Shown here: positions 16,945 to 25,427 of the stretch, one piece after another
Position numbering within the stretch: the first letter of the stretch is position 1
How the letters are laid out: each line of letters opens with the position of its first letter
From: Paenibacillus durus ATCC 35681
GTDB taxonomy: Bacteria > Bacillota > Bacilli > Paenibacillales > Paenibacillaceae
Assembly: GCF_000993825.1 (NCBI RefSeq)
Contig: NZ_CP011114.1
Location: 310,001-374,000, forward strand
Direction of reading: 5' to 3'
DNA length: 64,000 nt
Program-made: the position numbers and the translations under genes
Notes under the pieces: generated by a model
Told to the model about the DNA's origin: nothing
Databases searched by the model: none
Seen by the model: only the letters and a program-made list of their open reading frames with translations

Positions 16945-17505
16945 CTAGCTATACAGCTCCCAGCCGAGCTTTAGCGTATCGATGATGTGATCCGCTATTT
17001 CTTCGGGGTCGAGCGAGTCGGTAGAGACTTTGGAATGATTGGTTTCGTAAATGGCCTGCCGGCTGTAGAACAGCTTCTCGATCTCCTCCAGCGTCTTGTT
17101 CTGCAGCACCGGGCGGCTGTCTATGATGAGCTGCAGCCGGTCTTTCCAGGAATCCCAGCTTAAATCGAGATAAAAGACGATGGAGTTGGCCAGGCAGACC
17201 TGCTTGATTTCCTCTTGGAGAAAGGAACCCCCGCCCAGAGAAATAATCTTCAGCCGGGTGGTGGTGCACAGCTTAATAATAAATTCTTTTTCCATTTGTC
17301 TGAAGGCTTTTTCACCCATCGATTCAAAGATCTTTGATACCGGCATGCCGTGAAGCTTCTCGATTTCCTGATCTATATCGATAAAATCGCGGTACAGCTT
17401 GTCGGAGAGATGTCGTCCGATTGTCGTTTTGCCGACGCCCATGAAGCCGATAAGCACAATATTCTTTTCCCGTAAAGGTATATCATTATTGATTTGCAAG
17501 CCCAT
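16945..17505 (-). CDS. aroK: Shikimate kinase
   Basis: 186-residue P-loop kinase phosphorylating shikimate at the 3-hydroxyl. Walker A is GFMGVGKTT (residues 20-28), the DIDQEIE acid pair follows, then an EKAFRQMEKEF segment, the SLGGGSF glycine motif and the lid region SRPVLQNKTLEEIEKLFYSR. An AAGGAGT site is upstream. It lies end to end with the quinate/shikimate operon, so shikimate made or taken up there could feed the aromatic pathway directly. Confidence 0.93.
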   Translation of the reverse strand: MGLQINNDIPLREKNIVLIGFMGVGKTTIGRHLSDKLYRDFIDIDQEIEKLHGMPVSKIFESMGEKAFRQMEKEFIIKLCTTTRLKIISLGGGSFLQEEIKQVCLANSIVFYLDLSWDSWKDRLQLIIDSRPVLQNKTLEEIEKLFYSRQAIYETNHSKVSTDSLDPEEIADHIIDTLKLGWELYS

Positions 17506-17641
17506 TCATTCCACTCCTTACTGCACGGAAGCTGATAACTTTTACATGAACTGCCGCTTTAAATGAATAAATTCATTATAAGGTCCACAGAAACTTACAG
17601 CAAGACAATGTGAATTTGTTCACCAACCGGTCGCTGAAAAA

Positions 17642-17673
17642 GAGAGGCGCGAAGGGTACCCCTCGCGCCTCTC
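17642..17673 (-). terminator. Terminator of the TipAS regulator gene
   Basis: Perfect 11-base arms GAGAGGCGCGA and TCGCGCCTCTC, with a T-rich tract (CTTTTTC) on the minus strand. Confidence 0.8.
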
Positions 17674-17690
17674 ATGCACGGTGGAATCAT

Positions 17691-18464
17691 TTAGTTTCGC
17701 TTTGCTGTGTAGATGAGTACGGCGTCTCTAAGGAACATGGCAAGGCCCGGCTTATGCTTATCATAGTATGCGGTGAAGCGTTCGTCGTCGACGTACATCT
17801 GCGCGACTCCGGCATGTGCTTCAGGAGAATAGTTGCCCCAGTGCGAAGTCAGCCACTGCCGGTGAAGATCGGCGGCATGCTGTGCCGGTTCGCCGGCAGG
17901 GTCGCCGGTCTTCATGCCTTCCTCAAGCGCAGCGAACATCTCCTGCTCCGCCTGTTGAACAGCTTTGAATTGTTCCTCCGTCATATTGAGCAGCTGTTTG
18001 TTGGAACGGTCAACGGCTTCGTCGCCGTATTTCTCGCGCACTTCCTTGCCATAGGCCTGCTCGTTATCGTCAATCAGCTTTTGCTTGAAGCCTGCAAATT
18101 TCTCGGTATCGCTCATTGAAATCCTTCCTTCCTTATCGGCCAGCGTCTTCTCCACATTCGAGATCAGCAGGTCGAGTTGTTTTCTTTTCTCCAGCAGCAT
18201 GCCATGATGCTCCCTCAGCGCTTTCGTTCCGTCGAATGAGGGCGAGGTTACGATTGCCTTGATGTTCTCCAGACTGAGGCCCAGCTCGCGGTAAAATAAA
18301 ATCTGCTGCAGCAGATCGACCTCGGGCCGGCCATAGATGCGGTAGCCGGAGGAGTTAATTCGGGCCGGTTTCAAAATCCCGAACTCATCGTAATAACGCA
18401 GCGTGCGCGCGCTGATTCCCGCAAGTGATGCGAGCTTTTGCACTGTGTATTCCGTGGGTGGCAC
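17691..18464 (-). CDS. MerR-family regulator with TipAS domain
   Basis: About 257 residues. The N-terminal MerR helix-turn-helix (YTVQKLASLAGISARTLRYY) is followed by a coiled coil and a C-terminal TipAS antibiotic-recognition domain from about residue 125 (NEQAYGKEVREKYGDEA, YVDDERFTAYYDK). TipA proteins bind thiopeptides or other cyclic compounds and activate efflux or resistance genes. The start is odd: AGGAGG directly abuts the GTG at 18464, whereas the expected first residue by family comparison corresponds to an ACG at 18455, exactly eight bases from the AGGAGG. Either the GTG or a non-standard ACG start is used. Confidence 0.88.
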   Translation of the reverse strand: MPPTEYTVQKLASLAGISARTLRYYDEFGILKPARINSSGYRIYGRPEVDLLQQILFYRELGLSLENIKAIVTSPSFDGTKALREHHGMLLEKRKQLDLLISNVEKTLADKEGRISMSDTEKFAGFKQKLIDDNEQAYGKEVREKYGDEAVDRSNKQLLNMTEEQFKAVQQAEQEMFAALEEGMKTGDPAGEPAQHAADLHRQWLTSHWGNYSPEAHAGVAQMYVDDERFTAYYDKHKPGLAMFLRDAVLIYTAKRN

Positions 18465-18541
18465 CTCCTCACAAGCTCAATGTACACCTTTACGCAGCGT
18501 CAATGTCAAACACTTTTATAGTGCAGGAGTATAGGGCAGGA

Positions 18542-18565
18542 GAAAAACCCTTGCTGGAGCAAGGG
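18542..18565 (-). terminator. Terminator of the exonuclease gene
   Basis: CCCTTGCT and AGCAAGGG arms with a two-base centre, followed on the minus strand by TTTTTCT, 33 bases beyond the stop of the KapD-like gene. Confidence 0.8.
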
Positions 18566-18597
18566 CTATGACGGAAAGGAAGGGCTGGAATCCGCGT

Positions 18598-19407
18598 TTA
18601 GCCTTCGGTTTTCGGATTTACCCGAGCGGGGCGGGCGGGGAAAGCGCCAGGGGCAGGCATCTTCTCAAGCTCTGCGGCAAAATAGCACTGAAGCTCCTCG
18701 ACCTTGCGCGGGTCGTCGAGCGGAATTTTTCCGGCAAAATAATGCTCTACAACCAGTTCCCAGGTAGGGATGATTTTTTGTGACAGTATCGCTTTGATCG
18801 CGATCTTGACCGTCTTGCGCTCCCGGGCGTTGGAGAAGGTATCTTTGTAATATTTCACCTGATCCAGATCAAGCTCGCCGTAGAGTGCGCGGAAAATGTC
18901 CGACGTCATGCGCGCATCGCCGAGCGCACGGTGGGCGGAGCCGGCGGATTCAAGGCCGAGAAGCTCCATAGAGCCCTCCACGCTGATATCATTCTTCAGT
19001 CCCCGGGCGCGCAAGAGACCTTTCAGCAGATCGTAGTAAGGCGTCTTCATCCAGTAGGTGTCGTCCATCTTATGCATGCGGGTATCCTGGATAATGCGCT
19101 TCATATCCTCACCGCCCCAGGTCAGCAGCAGCACACCGTCCGGGCTTTGGTCCAGCCAGCGCCGGAAGGCGGAAATGACTTTGGGAAAACGGGGGGCGAT
19201 ATCGATTTCTTCCTGCGGGATGCCCGTTTTTTTCTTTATGAATGAATTTAGAGTGGCAAAATAGACGGGTCTGATCAGCGAAGTGAACTCGTCGACAGGG
19301 CGCAGCGAAGCGTCCAGCCGTACGGCGCCGATCTCGATGACCTCCATCGGATGCTCGCTGGCAAACTTGCGGCCGTTGAATTCAATGTCCAGAATGATAT
19401 AATCCAC
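18598..19407 (-). CDS. DEDDh 3'-5' exonuclease, KapD/Eri1-like
   Basis: 269 residues. The exonuclease motifs are ILDIEFNG (Asp and Glu, residues 6-9), the LLLTWGGEDMKR region with the second Asp, and AHRALGDARMT with the catalytic His and last Asp. This spacing is that of the Eri1/KapD branch of DnaQ-like nucleases. B. subtilis KapD (about 205 residues) delays sporulation through the KinA pathway. The extra 60 or so C-terminal residues are basic and proline-rich. It stands alone between the TipAS regulator and the divergent CYTH gene. Confidence 0.85.
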   Translation of the reverse strand: MDYIILDIEFNGRKFASEHPMEVIEIGAVRLDASLRPVDEFTSLIRPVYFATLNSFIKKKTGIPQEEIDIAPRFPKVISAFRRWLDQSPDGVLLLTWGGEDMKRIIQDTRMHKMDDTYWMKTPYYDLLKGLLRARGLKNDISVEGSMELLGLESAGSAHRALGDARMTSDIFRALYGELDLDQVKYYKDTFSNARERKTVKIAIKAILSQKIIPTWELVVEHYFAGKIPLDDPRKVEELQCYFAAELEKMPAPGAFPARPARVNPKTEG

Positions 19408-19551
19408 AAAAGTTGCCTCCGTATACGCTTAGACTGATACGATTTCTCGCACCGATTACTCTATTTTAACAAATTGTTCCCGGATTGACTTCCTTTCAGC
19501 GCCATTTTACAATTTACTAACCTGACACACGCGAAAAGGAGAGAAATATAG

Positions 19552-20052
19552 ATGGCAATGGAAATCGAGCGCAAGTTCCTGCTTCCTGAGTTTCCGCAGC
19601 AGCTTGTTCAAGAAGGGAAGCTGAGCATTCACAGCCGGCAGCGCATCGAACAGACTTATTTGGCGATTGACGGGCCGCAGGAGCTTCGTGTGCGCAAGCT
19701 TGAAGACCTCAGTTCCGGCGAGCTGCATTACACCCATACTTTCAAGAACGGCCTCGGCATCAGCCGCGAGGAGATCGAATATGAAATCTCGCAGGGCTTG
19801 TACGAACAAATGATTCGCGCCGTCCGGGCCGTGCCGCTGATCAAGGAACGCATTACCGGCGAATGGAACGGCATAACAGTTGAAATTGACATCTATGACC
19901 AGTTGAAGCTGTCGGTTGTCGAGGTCGAATTTCATTCCCTGGAGGAAGCCCAAAGCTTCACACCGCCGGATTGGTTCGGCCTGGATATCAGCGAAGAGAA
20001 GAAATACAGCAATAAGACGGTCTGGAAAGAATTGCAGAATCCGGCCCGCTAG
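19552..20052 (+). CDS. CYTH domain protein (triphosphate tunnel metalloenzyme)
   Basis: 166 residues. The N-terminal MEIERKFLL signature (ExExK) identifies the CYTH superfamily. Alternating charged strands (RVRKLED, YTHTFKNG, EEIEYEIS, KERITGEWNG, VEIDIYD, VVEVEFHS, EEKKYSNK) give the eight-stranded tunnel lined with Arg, Lys and Glu. Bacterial short CYTH enzymes usually hydrolyse tripolyphosphate or other triphosphates with a divalent metal. A GAGAGAAAT region lies upstream of the ATG. It is monocistronic; there is no adjacent adenylate cyclase or CHAD gene. Confidence 0.9.
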   Translation: MAMEIERKFLLPEFPQQLVQEGKLSIHSRQRIEQTYLAIDGPQELRVRKLEDLSSGELHYTHTFKNGLGISREEIEYEISQGLYEQMIRAVRAVPLIKERITGEWNGITVEIDIYDQLKLSVVEVEFHSLEEAQSFTPPDWFGLDISEEKKYSNKTVWKELQNPAR

Positions 20053-20110
20053 CGAAGGAATTGCGAAAATTGGCGGAAAACTGGCGAAAGCATGCAGAAT
20101 ACAACGGACT

Positions 20111-20130
20111 TTAACACATAAACGTGTTAA
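20111..20130. promoter_or_regulatory. Dyad upstream of the thrC operon
   Basis: TTAACAC-N6-GTGTTAA is a perfect 7-base inverted repeat 50 bases before the threonine synthase start, overlapping the likely promoter (TATATA follows at about 20131). It looks like an operator for a dimeric repressor; no regulator can be named. Confidence 0.45.
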
Positions 20131-20180
20131 TATATAGGGTGAATTCGAAAGCGCGAAATATTCAGGGGGCTGAGTAGAAA

Positions 20181-21590
20181 ATGAAATATATTAGCACAAG
20201 AGGCAAGGTTGAACCGAAAGGTTTTATTGATACGGTCTTGATGGGGCTGGCCGATGACGGCGGATTGATGATTCCGGATGTCATTCCTTCCGTATCCGCA
20301 CAGACGCTGGAGGAATGGCGGTCTTTGAGCTTTCAGGAGCTGTTCCTGAAGATTTTCTCCTATTATACAAACGGTGAGATCCCGGACGAAGACCTGAAGG
20401 AATTGGTCGAGCGGAGCTATTCTTCCTTCCGCCATCCGGAAGTGACGCCGCTTAAAGAAATCAATGATTCGCTATATGTGCTTGAGCTGTTCCACGGGCC
20501 GACCTTTGCATTCAAGGACGTCGCGCTGCAGTTTATGGGTGAGCTGTACTCTTATATTTCCAGAGTGCGCGGCGAAATTATTCATATTCTCGGCGCAACC
20601 TCCGGCGATACCGGTGCGGCGGCCATTGCGGGCGTGCGCGGCAAGGAAGGCATCAAGATCTGTATTCTGCATCCGCATAACAAAGTCAGCAAAGTGCAGG
20701 AGCTGCAAATGACGACGGTGGATGACGCCAATGTGCTGAACCTGTCGGTCAAGGGCAACTTCGACGACTGCCAGAAGATCATCAAGGAACTGTTCGCCGA
20801 TCTGGACTTCAAGAGCCGGTATCATTTGCGCGCGATCAACTCGATCAACTTTGTGCGGATTTTGGCGCAGACGGTCTATTATTTCTACGCTTACCTGCAT
20901 CTGCCGCAGGCGGCGCAAGGCAAGACGGTCAACATCAGCGTGCCGTCCGGCAACTTCGGGAATATCTTCTCGGGCTACCTTGCCAAAAAGATGGGGCTGC
21001 CTCTCGGCAAGCTGATCATTGCCACGAACGAGAACAACATTCTGGAGCGCTTCGTCAAGACCGGAGAGTACAAGCCCGGCGGTTTCAAAAGCACGTACAG
21101 CCCTTCGATGGACATCCAGGTGGCAAGCAACTTCGAACGTTATCTGTATTATCTGCTTGGCGAGGACTCCGCGAAGGTGTCCGATTATATGGCGAAGCTG
21201 CAGCGTGAAGGAGCCATTACGGTTGATCCGGCGCTGCTTGAGCAGGTACAGTCCGAATTTGCCGCGCTCGGCGTGAAAAATGAAGAGTGTCTTAACGTAA
21301 TCGGTAAATACGAGAAGGAAACCGGCTACTTACTTGACCCGCATACCGCTTGCGGCATTGCCGCCTATGAAGAACATAACGGGCCGGGCGAGATTGGCAT
21401 TACGTTCGCGACGGCGCATCCCGCCAAGTTCGACGAAGCGATTTCCCTGCTTGGCATCAAACAGGAATTCCCCGCGCAAATCGCCGGTCTGTCGGCGCTG
21501 CCGCAGCACATGACCGTGACCGAGCATGACAAGGCGGAGATCGCCAGACAGCTTGAGACCTTCTATACGCTTTCCGCAGAAATCGGATAG
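20181..21590 (+). CDS. thrC: Threonine synthase
   Basis: 469-residue PLP enzyme converting O-phosphohomoserine to threonine, of the longer yeast/E. coli-like class. The PLP lysine is Lys112 in HGPTFAFKDVALQ. The N-terminus MKYISTRG and the GATSGDTGAAAI phosphate loop are typical, and VPSGNFGNIFSGY binds the cofactor ring. GGGGGCTGAG lies upstream of the ATG. hom and thrB are not next to it. A Gfo/Idh/MocA dehydrogenase and a radical SAM gene follow at 41- and 19-base spacing, apparently in one operon. Confidence 0.96.
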   Translation: MKYISTRGKVEPKGFIDTVLMGLADDGGLMIPDVIPSVSAQTLEEWRSLSFQELFLKIFSYYTNGEIPDEDLKELVERSYSSFRHPEVTPLKEINDSLYVLELFHGPTFAFKDVALQFMGELYSYISRVRGEIIHILGATSGDTGAAAIAGVRGKEGIKICILHPHNKVSKVQELQMTTVDDANVLNLSVKGNFDDCQKIIKELFADLDFKSRYHLRAINSINFVRILAQTVYYFYAYLHLPQAAQGKTVNISVPSGNFGNIFSGYLAKKMGLPLGKLIIATNENNILERFVKTGEYKPGGFKSTYSPSMDIQVASNFERYLYYLLGEDSAKVSDYMAKLQREGAITVDPALLEQVQSEFAALGVKNEECLNVIGKYEKETGYLLDPHTACGIAAYEEHNGPGEIGITFATAHPAKFDEAISLLGIKQEFPAQIAGLSALPQHMTVTEHDKAEIARQLETFYTLSAEIG

Positions 21591-21631
21591 GGATCGATGA
21601 TGAAACAGCCTTTAAAGGGAGAGATAGCTGC

Positions 21632-22621
21632 ATGACTATTCGATTTGGCGTAGTGGGAACCAACTGGATTACGGACCGGTTCTTGGAGTCGGGACTGGAA
21701 AATGAGGATTTTCTGCTGACTGCCGTGTACTCCCGCAGCGAGGAGAAAGGCAAGGCGTTCGCCGCGAAGTACGCCGGGGCCTCCGTTTATACCGACCTGG
21801 AAGCTATGGCGGCAAGCAACGAGATCGACGCCGTCTATATTGCAAGCCCTAATTCGCTGCATGCTGAGCAGGCGCTGATTTGTATTAACCACGGCAAGCA
21901 TGTGCTGTGCGAGAAACCCGCCGCGTCCAACGCGGCGGAGCTGAGACGCGTAACCGAGGCTGCGCGGCGCAATAATGTGCTGTTCATGGAAGCGATGAAA
22001 TCGACATTGGTTCCGAACTTCGGGATGATCAAAGAGAACCTATATAAAATCGGCCGGGTCCGGCGCTATTTCGCCAGCTACTGCCAGTATTCCTCCAGGT
22101 ATGACGCCTTCCTGCAGGGGAAGGTGCTGAATGCCTTTAACCCGGCGTTCTCCAACGGCGCCCTGATGGATCTCGGCATTTACTGTCTCTACCCCATGGT
22201 GGTACTGTTCGGCAAGCCGGATACGGTGAAGGCTACCGGCGTTATGCTGTCCTCCGGCGTTGACGGCGAGGGCAGCATCGTCATGCATTACGACGATATG
22301 GATGCGGCCGTGATATATTCCAAGATTACCGAATCCTATCTGCCGGCGGAAATCCAGGGCGAGAACGGAACAATGATAATCGATAAAATCAGTCAGCCGT
22401 ATGAGGTTAAGATTCGTTACAGGGACGGAATCGTTGAAGAACTGACCGTGCCGCAGACTTACGAGTCGATGTTCTACGAAGCTCAGGAATTCATCCGCCT
22501 GCTGAAGTCGGGGGAACGCGAGAGCTCCGTCAATTCGCATGCCTGCTCGCTGGCGGCGGCGGAAATTATGGAGGAAGCGCGGAGGCAGATCGGACTGAGA
22601 TACGCCTCGGATCAATGGTAA
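21632..22621 (+). CDS. Gfo/Idh/MocA-family oxidoreductase
   Basis: 329-residue NAD(P)-dependent dehydrogenase. The Rossmann start FGVVGTNWITDRFL is followed by the family motif VLCEKPAASNAAE (catalytic Lys region, about residue 92) and the substrate domain with ALMDLGIYCLYPMV. Substrates are usually sugars, inositols or dipyrromethane-type compounds and cannot be read here. It has an AAAGGGAGAG site and sits between thrC and the radical SAM gene. Confidence 0.9.
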   Translation: MTIRFGVVGTNWITDRFLESGLENEDFLLTAVYSRSEEKGKAFAAKYAGASVYTDLEAMAASNEIDAVYIASPNSLHAEQALICINHGKHVLCEKPAASNAAELRRVTEAARRNNVLFMEAMKSTLVPNFGMIKENLYKIGRVRRYFASYCQYSSRYDAFLQGKVLNAFNPAFSNGALMDLGIYCLYPMVVLFGKPDTVKATGVMLSSGVDGEGSIVMHYDDMDAAVIYSKITESYLPAEIQGENGTMIIDKISQPYEVKIRYRDGIVEELTVPQTYESMFYEAQEFIRLLKSGERESSVNSHACSLAAAEIMEEARRQIGLRYASDQW

Positions 22622-22640
22622 GAGAAACGGAGAGCGGAGC

Positions 22641-23552
22641 TTGAAGACATTTAAAAAGGTATACATCGAGATTACAAGCGTCTGCAATCTGGCCTGCAGC
22701 TTTTGCCCGCAAACGGCGCGGCAGGCCAAGTTTATGAATACGGAAACGTTCCGTGTCATTCTGGATGAGATTAAGCCGCATACCTCGCATATTTATCTGC
22801 ATGTCAAAGGCGAGCCGCTGCTGCATCCGAGAATCCACGAACTGCTGGATGCCGCGCATGACAAAGGCTTTAAGGTCAACATTACGACCAACGGCACGCT
22901 GATCCGTAAAGCGGGGCACAAGCTGCTGGGGAAGCCGGCGCTGCGGCAGATGAACTTCTCGCTGCACAGCTTTGACGGACACGAGGGCTCCGAGGACCGC
23001 GCAGGGTATCTTTCGCATATCATTGGATTTGCCAAGGAAGCTGCGGCGCAGGGCGTCTTCATCTCCTTCCGGCTGTGGAATCTCACGCCGGATAATCTGA
23101 CGAATCTGCAAAGAAACCGGAACAGAGAGACGCTGTCCGTACTGGAATCGGCATTCGGGCTGAACTACCGGATCGAGGAAAAGATCGTTCCCGGCAGCAG
23201 CGTGAAGATCGCCGAGCGGATCTTTCTGAACCAGGACCATGAGTTTGAGTGGCCCAGTCTTAGTGCTCCCGAAGACGCTGGCATAGGGTTCTGCCATGCC
23301 CTTCGCAGCCAGGCCGCCGTGCTGGTTGACGGGACGGTGGTGCCCTGCTGTCTGGATGGAGAGGGCGTCATTAATCTCGGCAATATCCACCAGACGCCAT
23401 TCTCCGAAATCGTAGAGGGAGAACGGGCGAACAATCTCTTCTACGGCTTCTCCCGCAGGGAAGCGGTGGAGGAACTGTGCCGCAAATGCGGATACAGACA
23501 GCGGTTCGGTTCGAGTGAACCGAGTAGAACGGCTTCAGGCATGAGCCTTTGA
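22641..23552 (+). CDS. Radical SAM protein with SPASM-like C-terminus
   Basis: 303 residues from a TTG start with GGAGAGCGGAG just upstream. The SAM-binding cluster is CNLACSFC (residues 14-21). HVKGEPLLHPRIHELL and NITTNGTLI follow the usual radical SAM barrel pattern. Several C-terminal cysteines (GFCHALRS, PCCLDGEG, LCRKCGY) and the phrase VDGTVVPCCLDGEGVINLGNI look like a SPASM auxiliary Fe-S cluster. Such enzymes modify peptides, proteins or sugars. No precursor peptide gene is visible next to it, so the substrate is open. It is last of the thrC operon, before a strong terminator. Confidence 0.88.
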   Translation: MKTFKKVYIEITSVCNLACSFCPQTARQAKFMNTETFRVILDEIKPHTSHIYLHVKGEPLLHPRIHELLDAAHDKGFKVNITTNGTLIRKAGHKLLGKPALRQMNFSLHSFDGHEGSEDRAGYLSHIIGFAKEAAAQGVFISFRLWNLTPDNLTNLQRNRNRETLSVLESAFGLNYRIEEKIVPGSSVKIAERIFLNQDHEFEWPSLSAPEDAGIGFCHALRSQAAVLVDGTVVPCCLDGEGVINLGNIHQTPFSEIVEGERANNLFYGFSRREAVEELCRKCGYRQRFGSSEPSRTASGMSL

Positions 23553-23620
23553 GCCGCAAGGAGAGCTGGCCGGGATGACAGGGAACGGATGGACTATATA
23601 GGGACTGTCCCATAAGTGAA

Positions 23621-23663
23621 GAAGCCGGCAGGTCTTTCGGTTATTGAAAGACTTGCCGGCTTC
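23621..23663 (+). terminator. Terminator of the thrC operon
   Basis: 18-base arms GAAGCCGGCAGGTCTTTC and GAAAGACTTGCCGGCTTC (one G-T position) with a seven-base loop, then TATTGTTCTGTTTG. Confidence 0.85.
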
Positions 23664-24073
23664 TATTGTTCTGTTTGTCGCCCCCTCCATCGAATCAGGT
23701 TAGGAATCAGGGCAATCGTGGTTGTGATTTAAGTTCAGCGTCTTGCAAAACAGCTAAGATGCAGGCTTTTTTACTCAAAGCGCTTATTCACAGGGAAATC
23801 CTGCTATCATACAGGAATTTGAGGCTGTGCTGACTGAATTTGAGGCTGAGCGGAGAAAAACCTGTATTTCCGTAGGCATGTTATACATGGCTATTCTCAG
23901 GCGACCAAAAGATGCACAATCTCAGGTTTTTTGCATACTTTGCTTCATCATGCCCCAGGACTGGAAATACCTTACCCTGTACACCTGCCTAAATTGCCCC
24001 TCAAAAAAGATCGTCCCGCAGCCATTTCCATGGTATATGATACCCCTTCTTTTGCACGATGAATGTATGGAAA
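23664..24073. other. Intergenic stretch with a short direct repeat
   Basis: No convincing gene. It contains two copies of GAATTTGAGGCTG (23815-23827 and 23836-23848, period 21) next to an imperfect AAATCCTG/CAGGAATTT hairpin. The open frame at 23827-24267 has no ribosome binding site and overlaps the ArsR gene on the other strand. Confidence 0.5.
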
Positions 24074-24418
24074 TCAGCCCGGCTCGATTAACCGCTCTGC
24101 CTCCCCTGAAGCATGATAGGCATCCATTATCGATGCCAGCAGTCCGGGGAAACGGGCTTCCAAATCCTCCGTACGGATGCTGGAGAAGCGCTGGGTGCCT
24201 TGCACGCGAACGTGAAGAATGCCTGCCTCCCGCAGCGTCCGGTAATGATGGGAGAGGGTGGATTTGACGACGGGAACAGCGATATCGCCGCATCTCCGCT
24301 CTCCTGATTTATGGATTACATCAACCAGATATAACCGGATGGGGTCGCTTAGGGCGTACAGCACAGAGGACAACTGTATATCTTGGCGGTCCGGATGATG
24401 GGGCATTTTCATATCCAA
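24074..24418 (-). CDS. ArsR-family regulator
   Basis: 114-residue winged-helix repressor. The HTH spans roughly residues 15-75: LYALSDPIRLYLVDVI, then a helix-turn-helix with VKSTLSHHYRTLREAGILHV. No paired metal-binding cysteines like those of ArsR/SmtB are present (a single Cys in RRCGDI), so it is unlikely to be a classical metal sensor. It starts 48 bases after the rarD stop in the same direction and is probably cotranscribed with it. The dyad at 25406 may be its operator. Confidence 0.85.
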   Translation of the reverse strand: MDMKMPHHPDRQDIQLSSVLYALSDPIRLYLVDVIHKSGERRCGDIAVPVVKSTLSHHYRTLREAGILHVRVQGTQRFSSIRTEDLEARFPGLLASIMDAYHASGEAERLIEPG

Positions 24419-24466
24419 AGCCTCCTTCGTCTGTTACTGTTAGAATTTCCGTTACCCTGCTAAGAG

Positions 24467-25366
24467 TCAAAGAGCATCAGCCTGACTGACCGGTACGACC
24501 CTCTCTTTGGACTTCTTGAATGTAACGAAGGAATAAATAATTAGGGCCAGCCAGATGAATGAAAAGCTGATTAAATTCCCTTCCGTAAACGGTTCGTTAA
24601 ATAAGAAAATGGCAAGCAGCAGACTCGTAGTCGGCGCGATATATTGGATAAACCCGACGAGTGAAAGCGGAAGCAGCTGCATGGACTTGGCGAACCAGAA
24701 TAAAGGCATCGCTGTCGCTACACCGGAAAGCATGAGAAGCAGGATCGAGAAAAACGGTAAAGAAGCGAAGGTTCCCGTTCCCTGCGATTGTATGTAGAAC
24801 AGGTAGCCTAATGCGACGGGCAGCGCAACAATCGTTTCTCCGGTCAGACCGAGCAGAACATCCAGCTTCGCTATCTTTTTAGCAAGACCGTACAGGGCAA
24901 AAGTAACCGCCAAAGAAATGGCCACCCACGGAATATGCCCGTATTGAACAGCCATAATCAGAACGCCGGTGCCCGCCAAACAGAGAGACAGCCATTGTCC
25001 CGGCGACAGCCGTTCTTTCAGGAAGACGACGGCGAACAATACGCTGATCAGCGGGTTCATATAGTACCCCAGGCTCGTTTCGATCACATGATTGTTGTTA
25101 ACGGCCCAAATGAAGAGAAACCAGTTCAGGCTGATAAAAATGGAGCAGAGAACAATGGCGGCCGCGCTTCTTCGGCTTGATCCAACACTCTTTAGCCGTT
25201 TCCACTGCTTGGACACCGTAACGAGAACCGCTACGAATACAAAAGACCAGGTAATCCGCTGCGCCAAAATTTCCCACGCGGGCATCGCTGTAAACAGGCG
25301 CCAATATAAAGGCAAAAACCCCCATGATAAATAGGCCAAGACGGCATAAATGATACCCTTCTTCAT
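24467..25366 (-). CDS. rarD: RarD-type EamA-family transporter
   Basis: 299-residue inner-membrane protein with ten hydrophobic segments (two EamA repeats). The N-terminus MKKGIIYAVLAYLSWGFLPLYW and the segments NWFLFIWAVNNNHVIETSLGYYMNPL and FIQYIAPTTSLLLAIFLFNEPF are hallmarks of RarD, a drug/metabolite-superfamily exporter linked to chloramphenicol sensitivity in Pseudomonas. The start was moved from 25387 to 25366 because a GGGGGAT site fits the latter. An ArsR regulator gene follows. Confidence 0.93.
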   Translation of the reverse strand: MKKGIIYAVLAYLSWGFLPLYWRLFTAMPAWEILAQRITWSFVFVAVLVTVSKQWKRLKSVGSSRRSAAAIVLCSIFISLNWFLFIWAVNNNHVIETSLGYYMNPLISVLFAVVFLKERLSPGQWLSLCLAGTGVLIMAVQYGHIPWVAISLAVTFALYGLAKKIAKLDVLLGLTGETIVALPVALGYLFYIQSQGTGTFASLPFFSILLLMLSGVATAMPLFWFAKSMQLLPLSLVGFIQYIAPTTSLLLAIFLFNEPFTEGNLISFSFIWLALIIYSFVTFKKSKERVVPVSQADAL

Positions 25367-25405
25367 CAATTGATCCCCCAGTAACAATCGAGAATATGAT
25401 TAGTG

Positions 25406-25427
25406 AAGTTCGACTGTAATCGAACTT
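25406..25427. promoter_or_regulatory. Operator-like dyad upstream of rarD
   Basis: AAGTTCGA-N6-TCGAACTT, perfect 8-base arms, 40 bases upstream of the rarD start. Position suggests a repressor site, possibly for the ArsR protein of the same operon. Confidence 0.5.

Noticed and set aside
23827..24267. Open frame of 146 codons
   Set aside because: No ribosome site, overlaps the ArsR gene antisense, and has no domain-like pattern.
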